This document shows positions 12,298-24,073 of a stretch of 64,000 bases of DNA, piece by piece. This DNA comes from Dimorphilus gyrociliatus (lineage: Eukaryota > Annelida > Polychaeta > Dinophilidae). The translations under genes and the position numbers were made by a program. Within the stretch, counting starts at the first letter, position 1. Each line of letters opens with the position of its first letter. The stretch spans positions 1,922,968-1,986,967 of the forward strand of contig CAJFCJ010000009.1 in assembly GCA_904063045.1 (NCBI GenBank), written 5' to 3'. Under the pieces are notes generated by a model, which was not told the DNA's origin, ran no database searches, and saw only the letters and a list, made by a program, of their open reading frames with translations.

Positions 12298-14971
12298 ATG
12301 TCGCATCAAGAAATAGTAGAAAATCCCCTTTTATCATTGTTAATGAGGTCCGAGGACATTAATTGCGATGGCTTGGCAGAAACTTTTGAAGGGTCACTAT
12401 CGGGATTGGGAATAGAGTCTAACACACATAATTATAATATGACGTAAGTTTGACTATTGAGTAATTCCTTAATTCTAAGGATTTTCCCAGAAAGTATTCT
12501 AGGTTCAACGTTCTATTTTAGAACGTCTTCATAAGTTATAGAATTTTACAAGTTTGGCGCCAAATTAATTTTAACGAAAATAGACGTTGTTTAAATATAA
12601 AAATTAAGGATATATGTATAAATATACTTGTTACTCTTATCAAATAGAATATAAAGAATAAACAGCTTCTATAAAATAGAAAAGTATACTTGACTATATT
12701 TTCTGTCTCGTTAAAACACTATAGTACATTGAACCAATATGACATAGAATGTTTTTTCTATTAAAATTTCTAGTGAAGCACTTCAAGCACTACCTAAATG
12801 TCGGGAATCGAGTATCTGCAATACTTCTTTCTCGCCAGACTGCTGCCTTACTTCTCCGTCTATTGAATCTAACGAAATAAATTTAGAATGCGAATTAATT
12901 GCACCAACATCAGCTGCAACAAAACAAACTGAAGAAACGTTAACATATCTTAATCAAGGTCAAAACTACGAGTTGAAATTATTTAGAGGCGATAATAGGT
13001 AAAAAAAAGTTTATAATAAACAAGAGAAGAAAGATTTGTCTAGTATAGATAGTTGTAAAATACACTATGTATTGATATTAAAATTTATCTCTTTTATTAG
13101 TATTCTGGATGAATGTTAATAAAAAAATAAATTATGCCTATTGGAATTTGAACTAATTTGATTATACTTCAGATTAAAATGGGGATATAAATTATTATAT
13201 ATAAACATATTATAAACTAAAAAGAAAACTCCTATTGCATCATTTTTAAAACTTTAATGTCTATTTATAACTTGAAATATAGCTTTTTATTATTTTCTTT
13301 TTTGTTTTATAGCTTAAATGATATGAAGAGTATTATAAGAATTATTTTCCACGAGAGAAAGATGCAATTTACAGAGAAAGAACTTCTTGATAGATGGAGG
13401 AACGAACATCCTGGTAAAAGATTTATTGATGTCGACCTACCACTTTGCTTAGGTCTTACAGATCTTAGCATTGATCCTGATGTTTTAAATACCGCGACTG
13501 TATTCTGGTATGAGAGTTGTTCTATTTCACTGAAAGTGCATTGTATAAGTACTGAATTCACTTTGAGAAAACACGGCGGGGAAAAAGGTGTTCCATTTCG
13601 AATTCAAGTGGAAACCTATGATAAAAATGAAGAAAAACTGTTGCATTGTGCCTCGTGCCAAGTTTGTAACGAGAAAAATAGCGTAAAACACTTGATAATA
13701 AAGCAAATTGTTGCAGATAAAAGTCTTTAAGCCAAAAGGAGCAGATAGGAAGCATAAAACTGATAGAGAAAAAATTGAAAAAAAACAAATTGATGAGCGA
13801 AGAAAATATCGACCAGTAGCAGCTACAACAATACTAAAACACATTCCATTGGAAATGGTTCAAAGCTATCATATTATGAACAACAAGAATCAAATACCTG
13901 ACATTGACCGTAACGCTGAAATTGTATTTAATATACCAACTCCAAGTCCAACAGAAGTTGTCAAATTTCCATCAGAGTCATCAGAAATCATTAGTATTCA
14001 GTCTACAGCAGCAGAAGTTGTAGAATGGCTAAATAACAATAGGTAATTAAAGATTTATTACATCTACTGATTATAAAAGAAACTAACATAAACAACTAAC
14101 ATAAACAGATTTTCGGAGTATAGTAAGGTTTTCGAGAATTATGCAGGAAAGGATATATTGAGATTATCTAGAGGTGATCTAATTGAGATATGCGGAAATC
14201 TCGCTGATGGAATCCGTTTAAACAATGCCCTCCAATGTAAAAATATAAGACCTAGGTTAACATTATTCATAAGGCAAGAGAATACTGTCGATAAAAGGAA
14301 TTGTGACAAGGATGATAGTCGTCTTTTAACCAGAGTTAGATCAGAAGGATCACTGCTTTTTACCAATGATGATTCACTTATAACTTCATTGAATAATTTT
14401 CAAGAATCATTACAAGTTCGATGTCATTTTCTTATAAGTTTTTCTTTTTGATTTTCATTATTAATTCATTTCCTTTTAATTTTTGATAATTTGTGAACAT
14501 TTTTATGGTTGGATTTATTTTTTTTTCTAGCAACAGGATCCTAAACCATATAGGAAGGTTGTGAAAGGAAAACGAACTAATTGCATAGGTATTGGTCTTA
14601 AGGAGGGTCCAATAATTAATTGCGCAAATCCGAGATCAAAACGCCATAAAGATGATAGCGATATTTCGGACGATGAAGCCTATTATCTAAAGAAGCAAAA
14701 GAAGAATAGGGTATTATCAGAGGATAATACATATCATGCCCTTCATTTGAATGATCTCGATCTTTCTTCCTTAAGAGATGGTTTAGCAGAGTTTTTTGGC
14801 GAAAATAAGAATTCTTTTAAAGAAATCTATACAATTGAAGAAGAAGGAATATTCGTTTGTGTTTGCGATGAAGTTATTCGAAGTATAAAAGATAGATCTA
14901 AATTCTCAGTAGAGTTCAGTCAAGATGAAGAAAAAGGTGACTTAAAGGTTTTTATGCGTTATATAACATAA
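12298..14971 (+). CDS. TFCP2: CP2/LSF-family transcription factor (TFCP2/UBP1-like)
   Basis: Six exons: 12298-12443, 12774-12998, 13313-13661, 13717-14042, 14109-14415 and 14531-14971, in frame for 597 aa. The N-terminal leader ends in TEETLTYLNQGQNYELKL, the start of the CP2 DNA-binding domain (about residues 110-290). That domain holds SIIRIIFHERKMQFTE, VHCISTEFTLRKHGGEKGVP and CQIKVFKPKGADRKHKTDRE. A SAM-like domain follows (about 345-405: EWLNNNRFSEYSKVFENYAG, ADGIRLNNALQCKNIRPRLT). The C-terminal oligomerisation region includes YHALHLNDLDLSSLRDGLAE. The GADRKHKTDREK motif and the SAM-like domain place it in the LSF/TFCP2 branch, not the grainyhead branch. These proteins act as dimers or tetramers on CNRG-type repeats. 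The first-exon ATG gives an acidic leader of normal length. Confidence 0.92.
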
Positions 14972-15533
14972 ATTATTTAATTTGAATCATTTTCTTCTCC
15001 AATCTTTCATTTATTTTCTCTATTTTTTCTTACAAAAAACAAAGAAAACTCGTTTGTGTTTGTTGAATATTTATCCTAAGTAATAGTTTGTTAGGTGGAA
15101 ACATTAGGTTCCCAGATTTATAACCAATTGAAATGTTAAAAAGAAAACTCTTGACATACTTATAATAAACCATTTAATTTTTATTTAAGCTGTATCAAGG
15201 AACTCAGCCTTTTAACTATTTTCTTATAAATAATCTTTTTAATTGAAAAAAAAATCAGTGTGGAAGATGAATACGCCTATAAAAATAAACGCAATAACAT
15301 TTTTAATATTATACGATAGAGAGAAAAACAAAAAATAAATTCTACAAATGCGATTTAGACGTACAGGGAAATTTATTTATTATAGATAAATATATATATG
15401 AATATACTAGCATACTAATACAGGTTTATATACTGTATATCCATATATAGATCACCTATTTATATACAATTCTTTCTTTCTGCTCTTTCGATAACAAATG
15501 ATTTCTTTAAATGCATCAGTAGAAACTATTTGA

Positions 15534-15564
<31 letters not shown>

Positions 15565-15671
15565 CTACTATATGTATTGATATATATATACATACAGTAT
15601 ATATATTAATATATATATATATATATGTGGTACATTTGTGAATATACTGTTTTTAGTCTTGTATTTATTAA
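14972..15671. other. Convergent 3' region of TFCP2 and EHBP1
   Basis: 700 bases between the stop codons of convergent genes, AT-rich with two TA-dinucleotide runs. Presumably both 3'UTRs; no coding signal. Confidence 0.55.
15537..15627. repeat. Two (TA)n microsatellites
   Basis: (TA)n runs at about 15537-15565 and 15609-15626, separated by a short spacer containing ATACAGTAT at 15592-15600. Confidence 0.9.
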
Positions 15672-18600
15672 TTACATAACTTTGCACTTGTCTTGTTGCT
15701 CGTCCTTCTGCATTCGATCATTTAACTCTCTTCCAATGCTTTCATCGTCAGCAGTCTCTTGTTCGTGATTGTCCATACGCTTCGATAAAGCTTCTCGCTC
15801 GTCTACAATATTAACGAGCTCATCTAATAAGTTTTGTTCCCGATTTCTTTGTTCCTCATTCTTTTGCCAATCTATAATTTAACGATTGAGTAAATTTAGA
15901 CAAATACACACAGCATATATAAACTATTTAGAACTATGTTTACCTGGAAAAGAATTTAAATTTCTTAGTTTCGTATTGATACTGTTTTGTCTTTCAGTCA
16001 ACTCTTTAGCTTTTTCCCTATAAAAATATCCAATTTTCATAAAACTAGAAGTGAGATTAAAAAATTTTATCGATTAACTTACTGTAAATCGAGAAATTCA
16101 ATTCGTCGATGGAGTGCGTTCTTAGCATTGACGAATTGAACTTGTGCACTTCTTAAATCACTATCATCTTCACCTTCTTTTTGAGCTTCTCTAATTTTCT
16201 CTAAGATTTCCTCTAATTTTTTATCCATTCTAACTTGCTCTTGTTCCAACTGCCGTCTCTCATCCTCCAAACTCATTTCTTGAGATGGGCTTTTTAGCTC
16301 GACTGACGGTTTTTTATACTATAGTAAAGATTATTGAATTATTGATAATAAGTAGTTTAAATACTTTAATTTCGAAGCAAACCTGTTCAATTAGTTCTCT
16401 TGCTTTTGTCTGCAATTCTTGTTGTCTTTCGAAAGACATATATGATTTCTTTTCTAATGATTTCTTAACAGTAGCAAGATAGGCTATTAAGCTTTCCGAA
16501 TCATTTATCTTTGATGGTTTACTAATATTTTCAATTTTAAATAACGCTTCTATGACTCTATTGAGAGAAACAGGTGCAGTTAAATAGGGAGCCGCATGAG
16601 GTATATAGTGTCGGGTAATGATTGTGAGAGCCCGTCCATCCCTCCAAGAGCTAAAGTTTAAATCATTAATAGTAACGCCAAATTTCTTACATATGAAGGA
16701 AGACCATGCTAATATTTCCTCTTCTTGTTCACTAAAACGAAAAAAAAAGATATAATAAAACACGTTGACAAGGAGAAATAATTAAGTCATAAATTATTAT
16801 ACTATATTTATACAATATATATATTTAGAGTATATAATCTATATTAAAAACTCCTATTTCTAATTATCCTCTCTCCATAAGTATCTGGTATGGCCAGCGA
16901 ATTGTTACTATTCCTTTTTTAGCTTTATTTTGTCTGTTAGTGTGTCTGTACCTCTCTATCTCTCGTTCGTTTCAAGAATCTTATCTAGATTCTATCAGTT
17001 TTTTCTCCATATCAGACAATCAGAAAAAACTTGAATGAAAGAGTCAAGGTCGATAATATTAGCAATTTCATGTTGCGAATATTATCAATAAAAAAATCGA
17101 CATTGAATTGTGAATAATATAGGATTACGGGAGAGAAAAAATATACGAACCATCTGCTATTCTCCACAGCTGCTACCCCATTTGAGAACGAGGGAGTAGA
17201 ATTTTGAGATTCCCTAGTATAGTCTGAGTTACCATTGACAAAAGGATTGGTCTCATTTTGAATATTCGAAGAGTCATTCAGTTTATTTATATTGTCACTA
17301 ATCTTCTCTCTGATTTCACTATTAGATAATATCTTATCATCCTTTCTCACTTCTATATTCTCTTTTATTCCCTCTATCTCTTTTTCTTCTTCCTGTTCCT
17401 CCTCTTCTTCTTCTTCAATAATTTCCTCTTCTATTCTGACATCATATCTGTCTTCCGATCTAATTTCTAACGTTTGAGAAGTTATAAAATTTTTCTTGGC
17501 AGATTCTTTTTCGTATATGGAATATCCTTTGAAGATATCTTCCCCCTCTTGTTCACGTTCTGAGAAAATAGAACTGTTAGTTTTAAGTTTTTGTTCTTCG
17601 CTTAATTTCTCGGGTGAGTTATCTCTTGAGTTTCTGGTAGCGTATCTTGCACTCAAAGTATTTTCGACAGGACTAGACGGGTTTTCAAAATTATTTATAC
17701 AAAATGCGTCCACTTCCCTGGACATTTCTTCTAATTCATCATTGACAGACATGTCGTTCTTTTCTTCTTCAAAAGTATTATTCAAATTGGTTTCGGGCGA
17801 AAGAGCTAATCTCTTCCTCAATTCTTCTAAATCGATACTGTAATCGAAGGGAGTTTCCTCTCCCTTCTTTGGTAAAAATAAATTATTTGGTGGAGCTACT
17901 TTTAGTGGTGTAGGTGAAGGCACAGGCGACGGAGAATGAGACTCTTTCAGACTTTCTATATTTGAGAAAATCTCCAGAACATCCTCATTCCTTATACCAT
18001 TAGATGTGGGTAATGTCACCTCCTCTTCAACGTCTTCCATATTAGCAACGTCGTTAATTCTTGAGCAATCCGATGACGCTAGACTCCTTAGATCATCATC
18101 AGTCGCTAATGCTTCGGTTATTAGTGCCGTAGATATAGTTAATTGTATACCAGCACTGAAAAGGTTCATAGTAGTGAAAATCGATTGATATTTATGACAA
18201 TTATCAACTATTAGTACACGCTTTTTTTTTGTAACAATTACTAAGTATCTTTTTCACTAAGACTATAATCTATTAGGCATTGTAATACTTAATAATTGTT
18301 AAATTAAATTAAACTAACCTTTGACAATGTAATTTCTTAGCCTCCATTGTAATTTTTATTTTTTGTTGTACGGACTGGGTAGGATCAACGTGTTTAGAGA
18401 GATCCAAATAGGCTTGGCCCATCTCTTTATGTTTACCGTTCTTCTCTCGACCAAGAACGGTTACTTTCCATAATTTAGCATCAAATATAGTAGAATTTGC
18501 CAATCTAAAGAGAGTTACTCTAGCTTCTATATTACAAGGCGTTGTCCATTCCGCAACACCGAAATAAGGGTCGGTAACCTGAGGTTGCCAACTGGCCCAA

Positions 18601-18761
18601 GCGGTTTCGTGCTTCTGACGTCCAGATTTACACTTTACTCTTACTTCTGATGGCTGCCAATGACTAGTTGTTTTGACTTCGATTAGATCGAATGAAAGGG
18701 TTACTCTCCATTTGGATGCCCTTTTTCTCACTCTCTTCAAGTTCTGCCAAACAGAAGGCAT
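15672..18761 (-). CDS. EHBP1: EH domain-binding protein 1 (EHBP1): NT-C2, CH and bMERB domains
   Basis: Minus strand, about six exons. Exon 1 (18319-18761) starts MPSVWQNLKRVRKRASKW and encodes an NT-C2 membrane-binding domain (HWQPSEVRV, TDPYFGVAEWTTPCNIEARV). Exon 2 (17152-18155) finishes it (SAGIQLTISTALITEALATD) and adds a long acidic, Ser-rich linker with a poly-Glu tract. Exon 3 (16383-16731) is a calponin-homology domain (EEEILAWSSFICKKFGVTIN, SSWRDGRALTIITRHY). The last exons form a bMERB coiled coil (DERRQLEQEQVRMDKKLEEI, NALHRRIEFLDL), which in this family binds Rab8/10-type GTPases. The protein ends CKVM, a CaaX prenylation box. EHBP1 links endosomal recycling and EHD proteins to actin. 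The linker is shorter than in vertebrates and I do not see clear NPF motifs; the 'NPF' in NETNPFVNG is the only one. Confidence 0.87.
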
Positions 18762-19208
18762 CCTTTTTCTTCTAGCCTCTATAAAGTGTAAAAGAATAAA
18801 TTAAATATTTAGAATTAAGATGCAGTCTATTAAAAGATCTAGTAAAAATTCTAGCTAAATTAACCTTCCATCTTAATTAGGTAGTAATCATAAAAATGAT
18901 ATTTTATTGTTTCTTAACTAAATTCTTTTGGCAGCCATGAAACCAATATGCATAGGAGAATGTAAAAATTCATAGACCTATTTAAGACTGGCCAATTCGA
19001 GCTGCGTAGGTTTTTTTTTTGGCCACTCTATACGCAATTTTTTACGTATAAAATTATAAACAATGATACCGGGAAAGTCCTGTTTATCGTATTACTGCAT
19101 TTAAAAACAATTATCTTTCTTTCTTTTTTATCAAAACGGGAAAAGCAACATAAAAAAAAATAAATCTAATAATTAAGTTTAACATAACATGATACTTTTG
19201 TATATATG

Positions 19209-19212
<4 letters not shown>

Positions 19213-19249
<37 letters not shown>

Positions 19250-19509
19250 TAATATATAATGTTATAGCAGTATATATGGATGACTAAGTTTGTTTCTTTA
19301 TTAATAAAACCTGGTAAAAAAAAAATACATCTGTCTTTAGTTACAAACTAAATTTTTCTTTATATATTTAATATATAATATTCTCGAATAGAAGAGACAA
19401 ACTCTATTATAATAATAATAATAATAATAATAAATTAATACTTCTAAAACAACAAACTTAAATGAATCTATAATAAAATATAATTAAGTAGTCCTATACA
19501 CATAAACGG

Positions 19510-19544
<35 letters not shown>
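19213..19544. repeat. (TA)n, (AAT)n, (TA)n microsatellite cluster
   Basis: (TA)n at about 19213-19248, (AAT)n at about 19407-19432 and (TA)n at about 19513-19544, separated by AT-rich unique sequence. Confidence 0.9.
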
Positions 19545-19549
<5 letters not shown>

Positions 19550-20195
19550 AATATTCTATCATATAAATTACCTTGCATGTCTTGTTAATCAAGCTATAGT
19601 AAATACTTCAAAGTAATTCTAGCTATTTTTGAAGAGTAGCGACTAATAACTATAAAAGTAGACGCAATCTGTTCTATACAACGACATATAAAAGTTAGAG
19701 ATACGTCTATGTGTAACATATCAATTATGAATTATTAAATTATGCAATTAAATTAAAATATGTTAACTTTTCAATTAAATTTAACATGATCATTGCAAAC
19801 ATTGCGATTGTTTTAAGGAGATTTTAAAGATCTAAAACCTCGAAATTGATAATCATATCCGGTTCTTGTAATAATATTAATAATATGTATAATTCTATAA
19901 ATTTCAATGACTAATGGTTATTCATAATTTCTAATATATTTTTTTTTATATAGAAAATTTAAAATTCAACTCACACTATTGTAATCTGGTTATTTTTTTT
20001 ATATATATCCATACATATGAACAAGTATGAGTAAGATACCTATAATTGTAATTATTATTAAAGATAACTCTTATTAATGATTATTCTATGAGTTTGAGTT
20101 ATTAAAATAATATTTCTAGTACCTATTTTCCTCAAAGACGAAGGCGGAGTTGAGAAATGCTATTGATTTTTTTTTTTTTTATTTTTGAAACATGT

Positions 20196-20234
20196 TTCTC
20201 TATCTCTATCTCTATCTTTCTTCCTTTCTCTCTT
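20196..20234. repeat. CTCTAT hexamer repeat and pyrimidine tract
   Basis: Three CTCTAT units followed by a CT-rich tract on the plus strand; simple repeat. Confidence 0.75.
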
Positions 20235-21347
20235 TCTCTACCCGTTAATAAAAACAAATAAGAAAAAGTCTTTTGCTTCTTTCTCAAATTTTACCAAGTA
20301 TTATCGGTCAACATGAATTGTTGAACTAAAAAATTCATATGAAATGCTTAATTTTAATATGTTACTACTTCATATACGAAATTGATTGTTAAGTCTGGAA
20401 CGGTCCACGTTTCAGCATTTATAACTTTAATATTGATTACGTTAGCTCAACTAAGTTTCTAATAAGTGAGATCAAACTATCTGAATATTATAGATAAATT
20501 TTTATCAGATGTAGATCAAAGAGATTGAAGGAGAGTATTGTAGGCTTTTACCACCCACAGGAGCAAGCATTTCATATTGAAGATTCTATAATCCCCCATT
20601 TCTCGAGGCTGGTGCAAAGTACTAACGATATTATCGCGCATGTTCTTTTCACGGTACAAGATGTCCTTAATTACCCAAGTCGTTCTGGTTATTTAATATG
20701 GGTAATGTGTAACGGCCATACGTTGTTTTCTTCATATAATCCTTACAACTAAGTAAAGGGGTTGTTACCTCGAAAGTATATGACCTTAAATTAAATAACT
20801 GACTGTAATTATTGATAAGACTTATCTAAAAATGAATTACTACTGATTAAGCCGAAAATTCATCATTTACCTCACCAATTGGCAGTAATCCGAAGAAATA
20901 AAATTTAAAGAATTTAATTGAATGTCTCACATAAATAAGATGTTGGAAAGGTGAAATCTTGAAACCAAATTCTTGTGAATATTACAGCATTTCTTGCTCT
21001 ATGAATTTGCTAGCCTGTTTATATTGTTGGCGTCATTTTCGTATTCAATTGAAAATTTTCTTGATTTTTGTTAGTATTTTAAGTTTTAAGTAATGTACAT
21101 TATTATTCGCTTATTTATAAATTACTAGATACATTTAATAAAGTAATAATAATACGAACAATAATAATGATAAATATATATATAATACATATACAGTATG
21201 TCTAAATGTTGATAAAGACACCAAAAAGAGTTCTAAAAGACGCTGTCCATAAACAAACTGCTCACATGACTGATCCTTGGAATTTTACTCAAGAGTTTAA
21301 TCAAAGTAATTTGAAATCAGAACATTAATATAAATCTATCAAGGAAG

Positions 21348-23344
21348 ATGATTGAAGAAGAAGATTCGGAAAGGACAGCTTTATTGACAGACCGAAACTA
21401 TAGAATAGTAAATCTTAGACAGAGCGATAATGGAACCATGGGAACTTATAAAACTTACAAAAGACGATGGATCATATTATTTGTCCTTTTCTTAACCAGT
21501 TTATCTAATGCAATGGTAAATTAAATGCTTAATTGAACTTCGCTTAAAGAACGATGTTTTATACTTTAATTAGATTTGGATTTCGTATTCACCTATTGCT
21601 GATAAAGCTGCAAATTTTTATAACGTTAGTGCTAAGTCGATTAATTGGTTTGCTCTAATATACATGGTTATTTGTATTCCTTTTGGATTTTGTGCAGCCT
21701 GGCTTTTGGATACTCGGGGACTTCGCATAACAGTTTGTTATAATTCTACATTCCCGTTGAGTTTAAAAATGTATTTATCTTTGTCTAATCCTTTTTTAGT
21801 TGCTGTTGGCTGCCTATTTAAATGTACTTGGCAGTGGTCTACGTGTACTGGCATCATTCCTTCCCAAAGGAGAGTTTTCAATAGCCATAACGGGACAAGG
21901 AATAGCTGCACTTGCTCAACCTCTTGCCGTCTTTGCTCCAACCAAATTGTCAGCTCTATGGTTCTCAGAACATCAAAGAACACGAGCGAATACCGTAGCT
22001 TCTATGGGTAAGAATCCTATATAACTGCAATAGGTTTAGTGTTTAAGATTTCTTTTACCCTCAATTAGCTAATCCAGCTGGTGCATTATTAGGAAGTTTG
22101 ATAGCCCCAGTGATTGTATATAATAATGACCGACATTTGATTGGTTACTTGGTATTATTGCAGAAAAAAGGATGTCAAATTAATAATTTTATAATTTAAT
22201 TTTTAGAATATTGGTTGCCTTGGTTTAGCCGCTATACCGGCTATTCTAGGAACTTTTACAGTATGCAGTTCTATTCCACCAAGCCCTCCATCAGCTTCAG
22301 CTGCCGAACCTTCTCAAACTTTTTTCAGAGGTCTTAAAATGGTTGGTAATTTCTCAATTTTTAATTTTATTATATATCTTTTATACTTTTCTAGTTGAAA
22401 TCAAATAAACCTTTCTGGTTGTTATGTCTCTGTTTTGGTTCTGGTCTGGGAACATTTACAGCTGTTTCAGCTCTTATTGAACAAATTCTTTGCCCTTGGG
22501 GATACAATAGCGTGAGTGTTTTAATAGAGTACGACAAAAAAATTCAAAGAAACAAAAAAAAACAAAAACAAACGGCAAAAAATCTAATATACATAACAAA
22601 TTTTTAACAGCTTTTCGCTGGAATTTGTGGAGCATTATTAATAGTGTTCGGCTTAATCGGATCAGCCATCATTGGTCAGATTGTCGATCGAACTAGAAAA
22701 TTCGAAGAGATTGTAAAAATTGGATTTTCTTTCGCATCGATAGCATTTCTGGCTTTCGTCGTTGTTCATCATTATACTGATATAAAAGTTGCAGTTGGAG
22801 CTTGCATTTCACTTTTCGGATTGTTTGCGGTGTCTCTATATCCAGTTTGTAACGAATTAGCCGTTGAATGTACATTCCCTGTTGCTGAGGGTACAAGTTC
22901 TGGTTTACTTTTTATCGCTGGGTAAATAAAGTTTAAACAAGATATAGAATCTATAGTATACTGTATAGTTATTTTTTTATTTTTTCTAATTAACAGTCAA
23001 GTTATTGGAGTTGTTATGTTGCTTGTGAGTCAAGCCATGGCTTCAGCGTCTCCTGTATCAACGCCTTATCAGCAGTGCGAAGCAGTTAGTCAAAAATACG
23101 GGGTTGAACCATACGATTACACATGTAAATATTATTTATTTAAACTTTAGCTACTACCACCGCCCTTTTTACTAAAAAAAAATAATTCTTATCTAAACCA
23201 GATGCTCTGTTATTCATGGCTATCATCTTATCACTATGCACATTATCCTTGGTGAGCTTCTTTCGATGTACCTATAGAAGATTGAAAGCAGAAGAAGAGC
23301 TGGCTGCCGAGAATATTCTTCAATCAGCTGTTCATCGCAATTAG
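21348..23344 (+). CDS. SLC49A3: SLC49-family major facilitator transporter (SLC49A3/MFSD7-like)
   Basis: About nine exons. The ATG at 21348 opens MIEEEDSERTALLTDRNYR, a cytoplasmic tail with an acidic dileucine-like start, then RRWIILFVLFLTSLSNAMIW (TM1) and SINWFALIYMVICIPFGFCA (TM2) with the MFS loop DTRGLR. Later exons give AITGQGIAALAQPLAVFAPT, ANPAGALLGSLIAPVIVYNN, CLCFGSGLGTFTAVSALIEQ, CGALLIVFGLIGSAIIGQIV-DRTRKF, ELAVECTFPVAEGTSSGLLF and a final TM with basic tail RRLKAEEELAAENI. The P-V-x-E-G-T/A-S-x-G motif and overall pattern fit the SLC49 group. Within it, the CxGSGxGTFTxxSALxEQIL segment is closest to SLC49A3 (MFSD7) as I remember it. The substrate is not established by sequence; relatives (FLVCR1/2) are linked to choline and heme transport. 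Confidence 0.75.
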
Positions 23345-24073
23345 CTTTCGATTATCTAGATATCTGGAAATAAATAATCTAGCTACCGATTCACTTCCCA
23401 AAATTTTATATAATTCTCTTTTATACAAGAAAATTTTATTGATGTCTTTAAATATCTTTTCATGTTTTTAAAGTGAAATCTGTTTATCTGCTATTTTGCT
23501 TTTATATTTTATACATTTTAAAAGCGACGATAATAATTATACATCATTTTATAGAGCGAATACAGTTTGACATCAAATTGAATAATTATATTAGTTGCAT
23601 TTTTTCTGTCAACTAAGAAAAAGTTATTTCGAGAGTAGGATTAGGACTATATCTTATCCTAATATGACCATAATCAATTTACTAGATATAATGGATAGTC
23701 AATACTCTATATACAGTATTAGGTGAAGAGAATAAATTCTGGTTGAATGATTACAAGTATTAAAAGAATCTATAAAAAGTTTAAGAGTAGAATTTATTAA
23801 AATAAAATGTAAAAAATTTTTAATAACAACCAATTGGACGGATTTAATATAATCACTTTAAAAGAAATCTATAAAATGTAAACTTTTCCGAGTCTCTGTC
23901 GAATAAAATTTGGATAGGATAATAAAATTTTTAATACATATACATAGAAAAGTTCTGAAAGAAAGATTCTATACTCAACAACAAAAAATTCCTAGAAAAG
24001 TAATCTAATTTTCAAGTAATTAGAGTTATTCTTCATTTTGTGAGAAATTGTGCCTGTATGAGATATTGAAATA
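23345..24073. other. Convergent 3' region of SLC49 gene and CEP131
   Basis: 729 AT-rich bases between two convergent stop codons; presumably both 3'UTRs. No structured element is noted apart from one ATACAGTAT at 23711-23719. Confidence 0.55.

Larger units (their letters stand above)
18762..21347. other. Long simple-repeat-rich intergenic region
   Basis: 2.6 kb between divergent EHBP1 and the SLC49 gene, the largest gene-free stretch here. It contains (TA)n, (AAT)n and CTCTAT repeats. A less AT-rich patch at about 20525-20752 has an open frame of 75 codons but no recognisable protein. An acceptor-like TTTATAG sits just upstream of the EHBP1 ATG, suggesting a 5'UTR intron. Confidence 0.55.

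Noticed and set aside
15537-15627. Tandem AT-rich repeats as a CRISPR-like or satellite array
   Set aside because: Plain (TA)n microsatellites in a eukaryotic genome, with no spacer structure.
17292-18188. Serine-rich plus-strand open frames of 60-115 codons
   Set aside because: They are the reverse of the acidic, Glu-rich linker of EHBP1; composition explains them.
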